Shown piece by piece: positions 36,101 through 49,249 of a stretch of 64,000 bases of DNA (positions within the stretch are counted from its first letter, which is position 1; each line of letters starts with the position of its first letter). Under the pieces are notes generated by a model that was not told the origin of the DNA, did not search any database, and saw only the letters and a program-made list of their open reading frames with translations. The position numbers were made by a program, and so were the translations under genes. Source of the DNA: Rachycentron canadum (lineage: Eukaryota > Chordata > Actinopteri > Carangiformes > Rachycentridae); the NCBI GenBank assembly GCA_038496675.1, contig CM076660.1:1161180-1225179 (forward strand). Reading direction: 5' to 3'.

Positions 36101-37133
36101 TCTGTAGTGGGATGATGGGACTTGTCGGCGAGCAGACTGTGAGGGGCGGCACGACAAAGTGCGGGAGCCGGGATTGTGAGCATATGTGTGTTTTGGTGTC
36201 ACAACATGAGATAACATCATCCAGACCATGTATCACTGCAGCAGCAGCAGCAGCGAACGAGCAGCTCCAGGATCCGTACGAGACCAAACTGATGCTGTCT
36301 GAGGTCCGATTAATGCCTCATTACAATATTAGATTTTAAATGATAGGAAGTAATACATATTATTATTACATATCAAGTAGATATGTAAATGTATAATTAT
36401 CATTTTTTTAACAGCAGCTGGTTATTTTCATTTATTTGTTTGTTAATAATTTATCTGTATGCATTGTTACACCACTTCATTGTGTATTTATTTTTGTTTT
36501 AATTGCATATTTGCATTTTCTCTGATTGTCAGAGACGGACAAAAAGACGAGACTTATTGTTTTGTTTTTGTTTTCTGTCTTTGGCTCAAATTCAAAGCTA
36601 GTTCAACACTACATATGGGTCTCTTGACAGTGAAATATCGCCTGTGGGTCACTGAGATTTCTGCAAATTATGTCAGAATAACATAACAATAACATCTTCT
36701 TTTTCCAGTACGTATGTGCGAAAGAAAGTAGAAATAATAAATGCTTTTCCTGAAGTGCTGTGTTCACTGATTTTCATTTATGTGTAAAAAAAAAGTGCTT
36801 CATTACCATTCATCAGTGTCATCAGTGTGTTTCTGGGTCATTTCTAAGTGCGGCCACTACAATATCACCCTGTGCTGTTTGGTTTCAGCCTGCCTGAAAT
36901 CCCCACGACACTGGGCTCCATTTTCTCCGGTTAATGTTGTGGTTTTATTTGTGTGCATCTCTGAAAAACTTGGCCTGTATCCAGTGTGAGTTTTTGGTGA
37001 AATCCTCACTGCGTATCCCTCAAATTCAATCAGCGCCTGTTATAATGGTAATGAGAGAGCCATATGGCAGACGCACACACAAATGAGGGCAGCGCTCGGG
37101 CAAATGACAGGCAGCAGAGTGTGTACACAACAG

Positions 37134-37160
37134 CAACAACAACAACAACAACAACAACAA
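37134..37160. repeat. (AAC)n microsatellite
   Basis: Nine AAC/CAA units. Confidence 0.9.
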
Positions 37161-38599
37161 AAAAGGGATCCATCCTGACAATTAGAAGACAACGCGATGT
37201 GTAGGTGGGACGGCCGGTGTTTGTCGTGTTCGCGTTTGCTTTCCTGTGTGTGCATTAATCAGCGTCTCTGCAGCTGTTCCAGTCAAAGCTGTGACACAAG
37301 TGGAGGTGAAAGAAAAGGAAATTTGAGTTTCTCAGTCTCACTGTTGGGACCCAATGTGCAGCCTCTTGATTTGATCTTCAAGTCTGGAGAAGGACTAAAA
37401 TCTTTTTCTTTTTTTTTTTTTTAAATAGGTTTCCAACCGTCTGTTGCACACAAGCAGCACAAACAACACAAAGCCTGTCTGAGGTGGAGAGAGAGTTTGC
37501 ATTTCCAAAAAAGGCTGATGGGAACAAATACTCCTTGATGAAGTGGCTTCTTCAGCCTCTGCAGGCCTCCACTCATCCAGTGACGCCGAGAACGACGGAA
37601 TGAAAACAACGGGAGTGTTTCAAATATCACAGGGTCCGTGTGGATCACAGAAGAAAAATCCACCCATTAAAACCAACAAAATACAAAGCAGCAATAGGTG
37701 GGAAGCAGCAATTAAATGCCATTTTATTAATTGCCACATATGAAAGAATTCACGTTAAAGCTGCCGGTCAGAGTTATTAATGTCAGCATTAGCAGCCGTC
37801 CAGAAGGAAAGTTACGACTTCATTCATTTATTTTTAAAAGGTGCCGTTTCCAAAGGTGGGGAGCAAACCTCTTATTTTGCTTTTATATCTATCTCCTCTT
37901 TTCTTCATCTGAGGTTAGCATGCTAACCAGCTAGCCCAAGCCTTTCCAGACCGTCTCGCCATTTTCCGATACCGAGTCACTGCCTTCGAATCGAGACAGT
38001 TTAGTCATTCTGAATGGCCCCTGAATTGGGGCCCAGCTAATGACGTGTTATGCTAGCGGCGGCTAGTGTAGCCTGCAGAGGTCTAGTCATATTTAACACC
38101 AGAGCCCCAGACTTTCACCTTTTTGTACTGACTCTATGTGCAGTTGTGCGGCGTTTTTTAAATTCAGTCTGAACGAACTTTAGTCCAGTTTCTTCAGGTT
38201 TTCGCGTGTTGAGGCGTCTGGATCCCTCAAGTTCCTGCACTTTTTTAGGTTTTTCCTTTTCTTAGTACCTGTCGACTGAAGGAAAAACCGAAGAAGAGAA
38301 GCGTTTTCTGATATAAGGCGTTGCTTTTCAAACGCACCACAAAACCACAGTCCCTCAGTCGTCGGCTAACGTCCCACCTCCCCTTCCTCTTTGCCACACG
38401 AACAGATCTTAGATGACTGTGAAAGTCACCTTAGAGTAAATTCAGGCATCAGTGATGAAAGAATGGCATCATGGCTGTCGGTTATGCTTCCGTGCTAGAT
38501 GTTATGACTACATTAGCGCTAACTGCGCTCGCCTCCTCTCTCACACAGATGGCCCATTACGTGTTGGGAGGGTGGGGTGGGGGGATTAAGACAGAGAGC

Positions 38600-38890
38600 A
38601 CATTACACTTCTCAATTGCCTATAGGATGCATGCTGCCTGTCACTGATATATAACTGCCTTTGGAAAACAAACAGTGCCAGCCGTGATCTCTGCAAACGG
38701 CTTTGCCAGGGCTCTCGAATGCGCCTCGTTTGTCAGGGACGTTGCCAGCTGCAAGCGCCCGGAGCAGAGGGGACGAGTGAGCGCCTTCCCTCCGCCACGC
38801 TTACAATCTAATCTGGCTTCATGACCGCTGGCGCCTGGATTTATGTCAGCAATGAAACAAGGCTGTGGGAGATGTCCTCGAACCCTGCAG
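38600..38890. other. candidate conserved non-coding element
   Basis: Non-repetitive stretch including CACTTCTCAATTGCCTATAG, AATCTGGCTTCATGACCGC and ATTTATGTCAGCAATGAAAC within a repeat-rich intron. Candidate by texture only. Confidence 0.2.
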
Positions 38891-39684
38891 CCGGCCAGGT
38901 GTGAGGTACACAAACACACGCACACACACACACACGCTCATACGCACAAACTGCAACTATACATACATGAAGGACCCGAGAGGTCACGGAACAGGGTCAA
39001 AACTATGCTAGTTGAGTAGGGTCTTGTTTTTCTGATGTGGGCCTCAGGTTTGTGCGTCACCAAAACCTGGTCTGATAAAATTACATCATCATGACTGTGG
39101 GAGAAACCAGTCACTTATGTAAAGGGTTCGTGCTTTTAAATGATAATTAATTCATTCAAAGGAAACAGCTAAGTGGTGTGCTGGTTTTTGATGTGGGTCC
39201 AGTCCTTGGGGTCTCAAGTCAGATCTAGTTGTGGTGGATCAGGTCTGAGCAGGTGAATCTGTGTGTCTGGGTTTTATTTTTAAAAAAAAATACTGGATTT
39301 TGACTTCAAGATTTCAAGAGGCTGTGGCTTGAAAGTGGTTAGAGATAAAGTGATGAATCAGAAAAAGTCACTATCACCAAGACACTGGACGCACCGTGAC
39401 TATCACCGTTATTACACGACCGCTGGTCACCTCCTAAAGGCCGATCCTCTCCTTCAGAATCAGAATCGGTGAATAACAGATCAATCACTTCTTCACCAGG
39501 GAACTTTTTTTCTCTGCTTCAATTTGCTCGACGTTCAGAGCATCTCTCCCCCGCTATCTCCTCGAACACCTTGGGCTAGAATCAAAGTAGAGTCTCTGCT
39601 AACTAGAGGACAAACGAGAATTGGCTCCGTAACTCTCGTCTGTTTTATTCACTATTGCTGTTTGTTGCAATTTTGTGACTTTGG

Positions 39685-39895
39685 TGCTCAAAGGGTTAAA
39701 CTTACTGGCCCAGTACACACCCTGGTTCAATGGGCCGAGTCTGGCCCATATACTTCTACATCTGGGCAGCTCTCGGCTTTTATTCACTACCGAAATATTT
39801 TCTATGTGTGTCCCGGAACGGGTCCAGATATAAGGGCCAGACATAAACTGGGCCAAAAGAAACATGTGGCCCAAGTATAGACCAGATGTGTCTCG
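39685..39895. repeat. GGCCCA-rich imperfect repeat region
   Basis: Several TGGCCCA/TGGGCCA motifs recur in both orientations (ACTGGCCCAGTACAC, GTCTGGCCCATATAC, AAGGGCCAGACATA, CTGGGCCAAAAG, GTGGCCCAAG). Probably a decayed interspersed element; class unknown. Confidence 0.35.
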
Positions 39896-40585
39896 CTATC
39901 TGGATTTGTGTTTTTGATCAGGACCACGACGCCAAAACTCCTCATCTCTTTCTGTCAAGTTGACGAGTGAAGCCGTGTGTTTCATGAACACCTTTCCTCC
40001 AAAATGAAATGAAATTAGCATCGTTTGTTTTCACGATATTTTCAATATGAAAGCACAGGTGTGTTTTTGTACTTGTTTCTGAGAATCTTTTTAGGTTTGT
40101 TTTGTGAAACTGATACAAAATCTGCTGAATGTTTTAACTGTTGAAGGTAAAAAAAAATAAAAAATATTGGCTATTTCTCACTGAAATGCAGTTTGGGAAA
40201 CAAGTTTCTCTCATCCAGTTTTTATGAACACAGGCTTGGACTTAATATCAAAGAGTCAGATAATTTCTAACAGGGTTGTTGTACTGATGAAAGCCTGAAG
40301 GATGGTGTTCGTCATGGATGTGAACGGCCTTATTGCAGAGTTGAAAGCTCTGAACTCAGCATGTGTTTGGATGAAAACTTCAAACGTGAGGTCAATAGAT
40401 GTTTGAGCTTTGAGATGATTTTGTGACATTTACCTTCAAGGTCAAGAATTTAAAAAAAAAACAAAAAAAAAAAACACTTAACGCCATTCAGCGTTTGGCG
40501 AACAGTCTGCGAACTGTCGCTGCGTTTTACAGGTGTCTGCTGGGTTTGCTCATTTTATTAGTCTGCTTTAAATCCAGTACACAAA

Positions 40586-40586
<1 letters not shown>

Positions 40587-40622
<36 letters not shown>
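40587..40622. repeat. (CA)n microsatellite
   Basis: About 17 CA units. Confidence 0.93.
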
Positions 40623-40624
<2 letters not shown>

Positions 40625-41460
40625 GTCAGTCGTGGCTGCAGTCATCGGGGTTTAATGGACTCTTCATCATCTCCTTAACGTGGTCAGCTGACAGGAATCC
40701 AATGGTCGCTCGCACACAAGCACATTTCCCATTCACACCAGATAAAACCATGAAATGTAGACCGCCTCAGTCTTGCCTTGAATAAATTCCCCCACCCCCC
40801 GACCCCCCACACACACCCCCACACCTCCCCACCCTCCCAACACCACGTTGTAACTCTGGAGTGTCTTTTATGGCCTTATTACGGCTTAACTGTGTCCACT
40901 CCGAAGGAAGGAGAGCGGGAAATAAAAGTCCGAAGCTGTCGGGGGAGGACACACGGGCAGAGGTCCGATGGGATGAAGATCACCCAGGTAGCTTCAAGAG
41001 GATATCGATATTCTCTGTCGGACCAGGCTTGCCGTGGACCAAGATGCTATATTTTGTGTTGCACTAAAACTCAAACACACCTTGCTGCTGCGCAATCTTG
41101 CTGTGATACTGATAAATGTCACGTTGCCTCAGACACCATGACACCATCATTGGCACTGACAGAGACTGGAGCTAACAGCGACTTTATTGCAAATGAAAAT
41201 TGTAAAAAAAAAAGATTTTTATTGGTCTTGACGCAGGAGATTGTTTTATTGGATGACGATCTAAAAATATGTCTCCGCAGCGACGAGTTTTAAAGTTTCA
41301 GCCTCAGAGCTTCCACTCCAAACTTCTTATGGATCCCAAAGTCATAAGAACTGAAAAGCAAATATCAGAGAAAAGTTTCAAAGCACTTTCTGGATTTAAT
41401 TTCTCACAGCTAAAGATCTCATGAGACAGATGGTCGTCTGTCAGCAGGTTGTTATAATGG

Positions 41461-41875
41461 TTTTTTTTTTAAAACCTGAAGAAACCATATTTTGAAGACA
41501 AGGTGGAGCTGAGGAGGCGTAAAGGGTGGAGCTGACCTGCTCTGTACTCTATCCTGATTGGGTGGTACAGTTTGTCAATCACACAGTAGCCACGCCCCCT
41601 AACCCATTCCCTCCTTTATGGTCTATTTTCCTCTAAATGGACCATCATTTAAAACATTAACATCATGTTGTATTGAAGACTTGAAACTAGAGACTGAGAC
41701 CATAAACTCATTAGGAAAACATTTACTGAGCTAATAAATCAAGGAGAAGTAGGAACATTTTCCCATAGACTTCAATACAATCTGACTTCTTTAACAACCA
41801 GTGGAGTCGCCCCCTGATGGTCATTAGAGAGGATGCACTTTCCAGCCCTGGAGTCTACGTTCACTTCTATAAACA
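41461..41875 (+). mobile_element. family A repeat, 5'-truncated
   Basis: It runs from the AGAAACCATATTTTGAAG part through GGAGCTGACCTGCTCTGTAC, TCAATCACACAGTAGCCACG and the core to GTTCACTTCTATAAACATAT. An inverted 5'-end piece (CATAAACCAATGGGTGATGT) follows at 41954-41983. Confidence 0.85.
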
Positions 41876-43658
41876 TATGATCTAAACCTAACAAACCCCT
41901 CTGCGTGTTTATTTTTATCACCATCACAAACCGAGATCTGCTTCAGCTCCTGACAGTTCATAAACCAATGGGTGATGTCACGGTGTGGTGCCACTTTGTA
42001 AGGACACACTGACAGCCCACAGCCTGGGCTGGATTGGGAGCCTGGGAGGCTCAATTCAGGGCAAAAAGGGCACTTTTCTCAGTGGGCTCAATGGCCTTGA
42101 TTACACTTCCTGGGTTCAAAATTGTGCAGCGATCTTTGCAGCATGTTATCGCCTTTTCTTTTTGTCCCAGCTCTCCTGTCTGCCTTCAGTGAAAAATGAT
42201 CCAGCACATAAAAAAAAGGGAAATGCTTTAAAAGTCCTCACAGGCAGCTCTGAGAAAAGGCACTCTCCCAAGGGCAAATATTTCAATAGAGGCTTCACAA
42301 CATCCGAACTGACCCTGGAGCCAAAAGGCTGATGCAAGCTACAGGCAGTAGCTTCAGGCTCGTGTCCCATGGGGCGAGGACGGACGGAGAATAATACCAG
42401 GTCCCTCTGAGCAGCTGGGGAGGAAAACAGCAAAATAAAAAAAAAAAAAAAACCCAAAAAACAGACTCTCATTACAAAACAACCCAGGCAGAGCGGGTCA
42501 GGCCTCCCGCAGAGGGCGGCTGATCGCCGAGTCTTTGCCGGTCGTGACCCCTGTGATCAAGAGTTTGGTGGAAGCAGCGGAGGAGCTTTACTCACAGAGG
42601 CTGAGGGTCGGAGCCGTTTCAGTAATGACGGAGAATAAAATCGAAGCCCAGAGGAAAGGAAGATGAGGTGAAAGGCGAGGCTAACGTACCCCCAGAGTGT
42701 AGCTGGAGAGGAACAGCACATGATAAAGAGAGAGAGAGCTCTGTTTGCTCGGTGATGTTTTTCAAAACTTTCCGATTCATTTCCTAAAGTTTCAAAATCT
42801 GACTCCACGAAGGATGAAGTGTGTTTAGTGAGGTCTTGTTAGATTTGGCCTTTGCTTGGTCATAACCCAGCAGGTGCTGGACTCCATCAGTGATGTTCAG
42901 AACCGCTGGACATTAAGAAGCTGAGCTGAAAAATGATTTGCCCTCTCAGTTCACGCTTTTCGATCCCAGCGCTCATTAATTTGCTGCTATTTTCTCAGTC
43001 TCGAAAGAGCAAATGTGGCGAAAAAGGGTGAAAATCTTGATGTTGAAACCATTGTTTTGTTTCCATTGTGAGAAAGTATAACGATAAATGGTTAACAATA
43101 TGAGCCGGTGAAAACTTAAAGCTGGTTGAACAAAGACTGGATTATAAGGTCAAAGGTCAGCCCACAGCTTTGGTGATAAACTGTGAAAAAGCCTATTAAT
43201 ATTATGTCAATTTCCTGCCTTTTATTTAATATGACAAAAAAACAAATGTTTCATCCATTTGCTTTATATTGATGTTAAAAACCAGTGGAAACTGGTCCGT
43301 GCAGTGGCTGAATTTACACGAGTTGGTTTAACATTAAACAACACGACTCTGAGCTCTGTGCTCGCCGTCACTCCGACTGACAAACACCACGTTAAACAGG
43401 AGAGTTGAACTCATTTAGTCCACACTTCGAGAAACACTGTAATAAAAATGATCTTAAATGTCAAAGATAGACGTTAAAAACATTAGACTCTAAACTTCTT
43501 CTGGGATTTTAAAGATGTGATTCTGGCTAATAAGAGGAAGAGTATGATTGACCTCTGCTGCTAAGAGGCTGACTAATATTGAATCTTCACTAACTGACTC
43601 ACACACACAGAAGTGGTTGAATAGATAAATAGAAACAATCAAAGTTCAGACAAAAATA

Positions 43659-43680
43659 ATAAAAAAAAAAAAAAAAAAAA
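43659..43680. repeat. poly(A) run
   Basis: About 20 A residues; no retroposed gene is recognisable upstream. Confidence 0.85.
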
Positions 43681-44761
43681 GAGGTTCTCTTCACATTTTA
43701 TAAAATCAAACCACTTCACGCTTTTAAGGCGACACATGCTTTTCTTATGAGAAGCCGTCTAGGCCCAAAATAAACACTTCATACATACATATACATCCAT
43801 GCATGTGCATACAGAGACACATGCATACATTACAGATAAGAGATACATTTACACAGTGTGTAAGTACCAGAATGTATGTATGTCTTTATATATGTATGTA
43901 TTTACACATATATCTGTATCTTTGCATATGCATGAATGCACCAGTGCTTAGTTTTTGTATAATATTGTATTTATGTGTTTCCAAGTGAATTATTCAATTT
44001 TGGCCCAGTCGGCTTCTCATACTCTCTCTCCCTCTCAAGTCGTTGGTTAATATTTGATGTTTTTTTATTTTCTTTTTCAGTTTGGAGTGTTGCATTATAC
44101 AAAGAGGCTGTTAAAGAGTTATGAGGTTGGCGTGGTTTCCTCCATCTGCCGTCTGAAACCCTCACTCTGACTCTGATGCCACATTTAGTGGCTCATCCTC
44201 AGACCGGTCATCCGAAGGACCAGCGTGGGAGATGCAGATGCTGCCTCGGTCCCACTTTTCGCTGCCTGTCAGCTCGAACTGCTGCTGTAATTTGGCAGGA
44301 CGTCCCGAACAACAGGGGGTTAGGAATCGAGTTTGATTTCATTTTGTTTCAACTAAAAGAAAGGCTTTGCAAACAGCACGGAAAAACGCATAAAAAGTTT
44401 AATTTTCTGTTACGAAACTCTCTGCGATAGTGTAGTTTTCACTCAGAGGCTTGTTTGAAGCTGTTCAAAATGAGCAGCTGCATCCTAAAATATTCCCAAG
44501 GCACCATGCAGCTCAGTATTCGTTTATGATGGCAACGTATTCTCTCACAATAAAGTGAGAAAACCAGTCAGCATGAGGTTGATAATGCTGTCGTTAGGAG
44601 CTAATGCTACGTTCAAGACGTGTACAAGATAATATATATTTAATGATTGCATTTGTTGTTCCCAGTGTTTTTCCAGAACATATAAAATTATTATTTTCTT
44701 TTATGTTTCTTTTGTCTTTTTAGAACATTAATGACATATTCACTGTGATGCAGTTCATATG

Positions 44762-44802
44762 GGAGGAGGAGGAGGAGGAGGAGGAGGAGGAGGAGGAGGA
44801 GT
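44762..44802. repeat. (GGA)n microsatellite
   Basis: About 13 GGA units. The polyglycine start of the forward open frame here is an artefact of this repeat. Confidence 0.93.
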
Positions 44803-45213
44803 ATCGGTCCAAGCCTCACACCCGTATGTAAATGCTTCGTTCAGGGTGAAGATACTGACCCAGGAAATTAGGTTAACAGTAACTCATCAGCAGCATTTTG
44901 GAGAAATAATATCTCTATACATGGGTGAAGAAGTTCTTCAATACTCACTACATAATCCTCCGGCTTGTATTTGTGAGGATTTGAACGACGAAGACAAAGC
45001 ATCTCCAGCAAAATGATTCATGTTTGAAAAGCAGACAAGAGAGAAAAATGAAAATCTTCATCTTTCACAATGCTTTTCTGTGATCGCACAGTCATCCTTG
45101 ATTTTCCTCCGCAGAATATGAAAGAGAGCGAGCACCATAATGTGGAGTGGTAATTACTTAGCGAGTGCATCAAAGCAGGCCGGCTGCTGATAACACATCT
45201 CAGACGAAGATAG

Positions 45214-45244
45214 AGGGTGGGGGTGGGGGTGGGGGTGGGGGGGA
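45214..45244. repeat. (GGGGGT)n tract, possible G-quadruplex
   Basis: Four consecutive GGGGGT-like units on the plus strand; four G-runs separated by single T satisfy the intramolecular quadruplex pattern. Confidence 0.85.
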
Positions 45245-45815
45245 GTTGGAGTCTCTCTTCCAATTAGCTTCCTCTCTCCTCACCTTTCTCCTCCTCCTCC
45301 TCTCTGCTCACTTCCTCCCCCTATAGTCCTGTACTGCTTGGTGCTATTATCAGGGGCCAAATTCATTTTGAATGAGCCCAGACTTAACAGAGTCAATGGG
45401 ACATAATTGAGGGTTAATGAATAGATGTTAATTATAATTACAACAAAGTAAAACCTCGGCAGGTCATGTTATTTTTGTGGGGACCTTGGAAACTCTTGGA
45501 AACAATAAGAGATGAAGAACAGAAGGATTACATGAGTTGGACTTGATACAGGACGGTTTTTGCACATTTGCATTTATTCATTTGGCAGATGCTTTTACAA
45601 GTACCCTTACAAGTGAGGGACATTACTGAAGCTTTGTGCAGTAGGAGACCTTGGTCTAAGAACAGAAGTATTACATCTATTTAATTAGTGCAAGTTGTGC
45701 TTGAAGTGGAAATAAAAAAGTAACGGTTCTCGGCTATGCATCAGCCGATATAAACAAACCACAATTAAATTCTACAGCAAAGAAGATGATATATAATAGT
45801 AATAATAATAATTAT

Positions 45816-45843
45816 GTATATATATATATATACACACACACAC
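45816..45843. repeat. (TA)n(CA)n microsatellite
   Basis: TA repeats run into CA repeats directly before a family C fragment. Confidence 0.9.
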
Positions 45844-45844
45844 T

Positions 45845-46019
45845 GCTGTCAGCTGCTTGTAGCCAAAGTCAATGGGATCAATCCTGTATTTTTCTGATCT
45901 CAGAATGAGGAGAAGTTGCTCTGAGTTTATTGTAGTGACAGAATAAAGACAGAGAGACATGGACAATAAGATATTTAGAGCATTAGAGGCTTTGGAGCTG
46001 ATTTTTCATCATTACTGCT
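45845..46019. mobile_element. family C internal fragment
   Basis: 175 bp nearly identical to 16324-16498 (one difference seen, near AGAATGAGG versus AGAGTGAGG). It begins abruptly after a (TA)n(CA)n microsatellite and diverges after TTACTGCT. Confidence 0.8.
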
Positions 46020-47091
46020 CCAAAGAATGAGCAGAACTCAGATCAAAAAAAGAGAGAAACTTCAAATCAGCTCTAGAACAACACAAACACATGTGGAACT
46101 TCCTGTGTTGAAGTTTTCTTTGGTTATTCTGGTTTACAGTGTATTTATCTAGAAAATAAGATGAAATTCACTGTGTTTTTCTAGTTTACACACAGTGTAA
46201 TGTGGCTTCAGATCTACAGTGGGGTTAAAAAATGGAATTAGACTGTATCAGTCTCTGTTGGGTGGGGATCACATTTATAGATAACTTATATTTGCAGCCA
46301 CCTTATTTTAGACATATCTAGGCCACTGCAGAGCTGCTGCAAGTAAGTAACCGCATCAAATGCAGTTATGTTCATTAAAACAGCATCATGCGTTGCTTAA
46401 GTCACCACCTGTCTTCATCCTGCTGCTTCTCTCCAGACCAGAGATGTTAACACGACTCTGATCCCGAGCATCCAAGGTGACTCCTGCGTCTCTTTCCCTC
46501 AGGCTTCTCTGCCTGTAAAAGTTTAAACACCTCTGGCCTTGGATGCCTCTCTGCTATAAGCTGTATACTGTATTTATCAGTGCAGTCAGCTGCTCTGCAG
46601 TTTCCTCCTGAGCTCCAAGGGGGGGAACAGCATGAATGCATCGCATGGGTGAGCATTGCTTATTTTGGAACCGGATTTTGATTCGAGGCCGGTCTGAGTG
46701 GGTCCAGGCTCACGGGAAAATATGCCAAGGGAACATCAGCTGACCCAGTGACTTAGAAACCTCTGCTCAGGACCAGGCTGCTGCACTTCAGCTCTGTTTA
46801 ACTCACACCCACAGGACTTGGGAGCAGCAGCACAGACTTAAGCGTTTTGGATGCCGTTCCTCACAAAGGATTAAAAATGTTTTAAAATCGCCTCAAGTTT
46901 CTGGATGGATGGGTTCAGCAAGCGTTCACTGTTATTAGTAGCTTCTTATTTTCATATTACCTCCAATGAGTCTCTTGAGCATCAAGTTAATTTTGTCAAA
47001 ATGATGCTACAGCTGCAGATTGTGATAAAAAAAAGTGAATTATTCTCATTATCTTACTTCACATCAGTAATTTAACTCTGACAATTATCAT

Positions 47092-47445
47092 GTGGACGTA
47101 GACTCTGTAAAGTGAAGTCAGTGCTGAAGAGCCTTAAACCTTCATTCTCTCTAATGACCATCAGGGGGCGACTGCACTGGTTGTTAAAGAAGTCAGATTG
47201 TATTGAAGTCTATGGGAAAATGTCCCTACTTCTCCCTTGATTTATTAGCTCAGTAAACGTTTTCCTAATGAGTTTATGGTCTCAGTCTCTAGTTTCAAGT
47301 CTTCAATACAACATGATGTTCATTTTTTTAAATGATGGTCCATTTAGAGGAAAATAGACCAGAAAGGAGGGGATGGATTAGGGGGCGTGGCTACTGTGTG
47401 ATTGACAGACAAATCGTAGGTGAAATCATGATGCGTCGACACTTG
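47092..47445 (-). mobile_element. family A repeat
   Basis: Reverse-oriented: GTGGACGTAGACTCTGTAAA, TGAAGAGCCTTAAACC, GGGGGCGACT, core, TAGGGGGCGTGGCTACTGTG. The 5' end is internally deleted but its terminal AAATCATGATGCGTCGACAC-like piece is retained. Confidence 0.85.
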
Positions 47446-47564
47446 GCTGTAGCTTACAAGCAAGTTTACTGGCACCCAGAAAAAAAAAGAAAAAAACATA
47501 TTTACACTTAGTCAATAAATTAATACAGCATGAAAAAAAACACTGTAAGAGTCTATATTTTCAC

Positions 47565-47652
47565 TAATTAAAGGTGCCAGTGTAACAAGATCATCAATAT
47601 TACTCACTTCATCTGTCAGTGGTCCTAATGTTATGGCTGATCAGTGCATATC
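47565..47652 (+). mobile_element. Tc1-like terminal fragment
   Basis: The segment ends TAATGTTATGGCTGATCAGT (about 47626-47645), nearly the same terminal sequence as the Tc1-like relic at 20513-20532. No transposase sequence precedes it, so it is a solo end or the end of a non-autonomous derivative. Confidence 0.6.
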
Positions 47653-47911
47653 TGTGAATTATGTCTGTCTATGTATAACAGGCACATAATTACCGTTTGC
47701 ACACAAAAGACATGCATGCAAATATGAACACGCACTGTTGAACCGACAGTTGAACAAATTCAAAAAGTGATAAACTTAAACTTTTCAAAATAATCCTTAC
47801 GGCACGTTGGCCGTGGCCCTGTTTATCCCACGTGGGTCGGAGGCATTCAAAGATAAATGTGTGGAACTATTTCTGGAAACAATTTGATGTTTTTCACTCC
47901 GTAAGAATCCG

Positions 47912-47942
<31 letters not shown>

Positions 47943-48194
47943 TTTTTTAGCTGCAGAGATAAAATACCCATGAGCGACGCTGCTTCAAAACAAGACCAAA
48001 TTGGATGTGACATTTCTCTGATTGTCTGCGTGTTACAGCTCTTTGCGCGTTCTCCCATGTGACGAACGTGTCTGCAGCCAAAAGAGGGTTTGAAGCACAA
48101 ACCACAAAAAAAAAGTATTTTAACTCTGATTTGACCCGGCCTATCATCATATTCCCCCTGTTTGTGTTCTCATTCACCGTCTGTCTGCTGGGAG

Positions 48195-48330
48195 CCAGTA
48201 AGCCTGTCTGACTGGACTGTAAATAGCTGGAGAAGCCCATAATGAAGCCAATGATAGCGGTATCATGGATTTCCAATGACCTCAGTTGGGCCAATTAAAG
48301 TTATATGCAGGGTATAATTATGTATTTTAT
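48195..48330. other. candidate conserved non-coding element
   Basis: Non-repetitive AT-rich stretch with CAATGATAGCGGTATCATGG and GGGCCAATTAAAGTTATATG. GATAGCGGTATC is a near-palindrome. Candidate by texture only. Confidence 0.2.
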
Positions 48331-48608
48331 TGGTGGGGAAGGAGAGATGGGTTTGGTAATGACATGTGGCAGCTTTATAAGCCTGAACAGGGCCTTCGTA
48401 CGTCAAAGGGACGAGGGAAGAGGCAGCGGCTCGTCCTCGGGCCTGATCTGCACTTTTAACAGCTGCCGTTCCACTCGAGCGTGTTTGGACGAACAGGATC
48501 ACGTGGCCACCGTGGGTGTTCGCACAATCCTTTGTACTCTGAAGCTGAATCTTGAGCGCAGACGACCCAACGCGTGGCTCACGTGCAGCGTTTTTTTTTT
48601 TTGATCTG

Positions 48609-48783
48609 TTAATTAGGAGGCGTGGCTTCTGTGTGATTGACAGATTGTACCGGAAATGGTGATCGACCTGACAGCTCCGCCTTCGCCTCCAAATATGGCC
48701 TCTTCTGGTTTTAAAAACCAAGATGGCTGACCACCAGATTACAAACCGAAAGTTTTAAAACGGCAGTTCACAAAGCAATAGGT
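48609..48783 (-). mobile_element. family A 5'-half fragment
   Basis: Reverse-oriented 5' half: AATTAGGAGGCGTGGCTTCT, GTGTGATTGACAGATTG, the YY1-like CCAAGATGGC (48718-48727) and CGGCAGTTCACAAAGCAAT. The core is missing. Confidence 0.75.
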
Positions 48784-49249
48784 AGATACGCCGCCGTCAG
48801 TACAGTCCACGTGTTCGATTCCCATATGAAAGTAGCAGTTCATGTTGTTTTCTATTATCTAGAACAGTTCTACAACGTTAACCATATTATTACCGATACA
48901 GGAACGTAAAATACGTCACCTATAAGTGGATATGCTATTATCATGTAAATGACATATAATGCCAGAGTAAAATCTGTTAATGTACAGATATTATATATGT
49001 CGATATTTGATGAAATACTTCATTTTACTTAAATAAAATAATAAATACTTGTCTAAAGTTTAAAGTCATTGTGTCGGACCATCAAAGACAAAACCAAAAC
49101 ACAAGGAAGAACTTGAGATTTGTGACTTCATTTGTTAATGACATTCAGGTGTCGTTCTAATGTTACTCAGAGGTGAGATGACACAAAAACACAGCACTGA
49201 AAGTAGCCTGAGACCTGAGCACACGAACGTCAGTGTAACAGGGGTCCTG

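Noticed and set aside
40778..41293. 171-codon forward open frame
   Set aside because: Begins in a CA/CCC-rich stretch, has no recognisable domain, no splice or promoter context, and lies in an intron antisense to sgcd.
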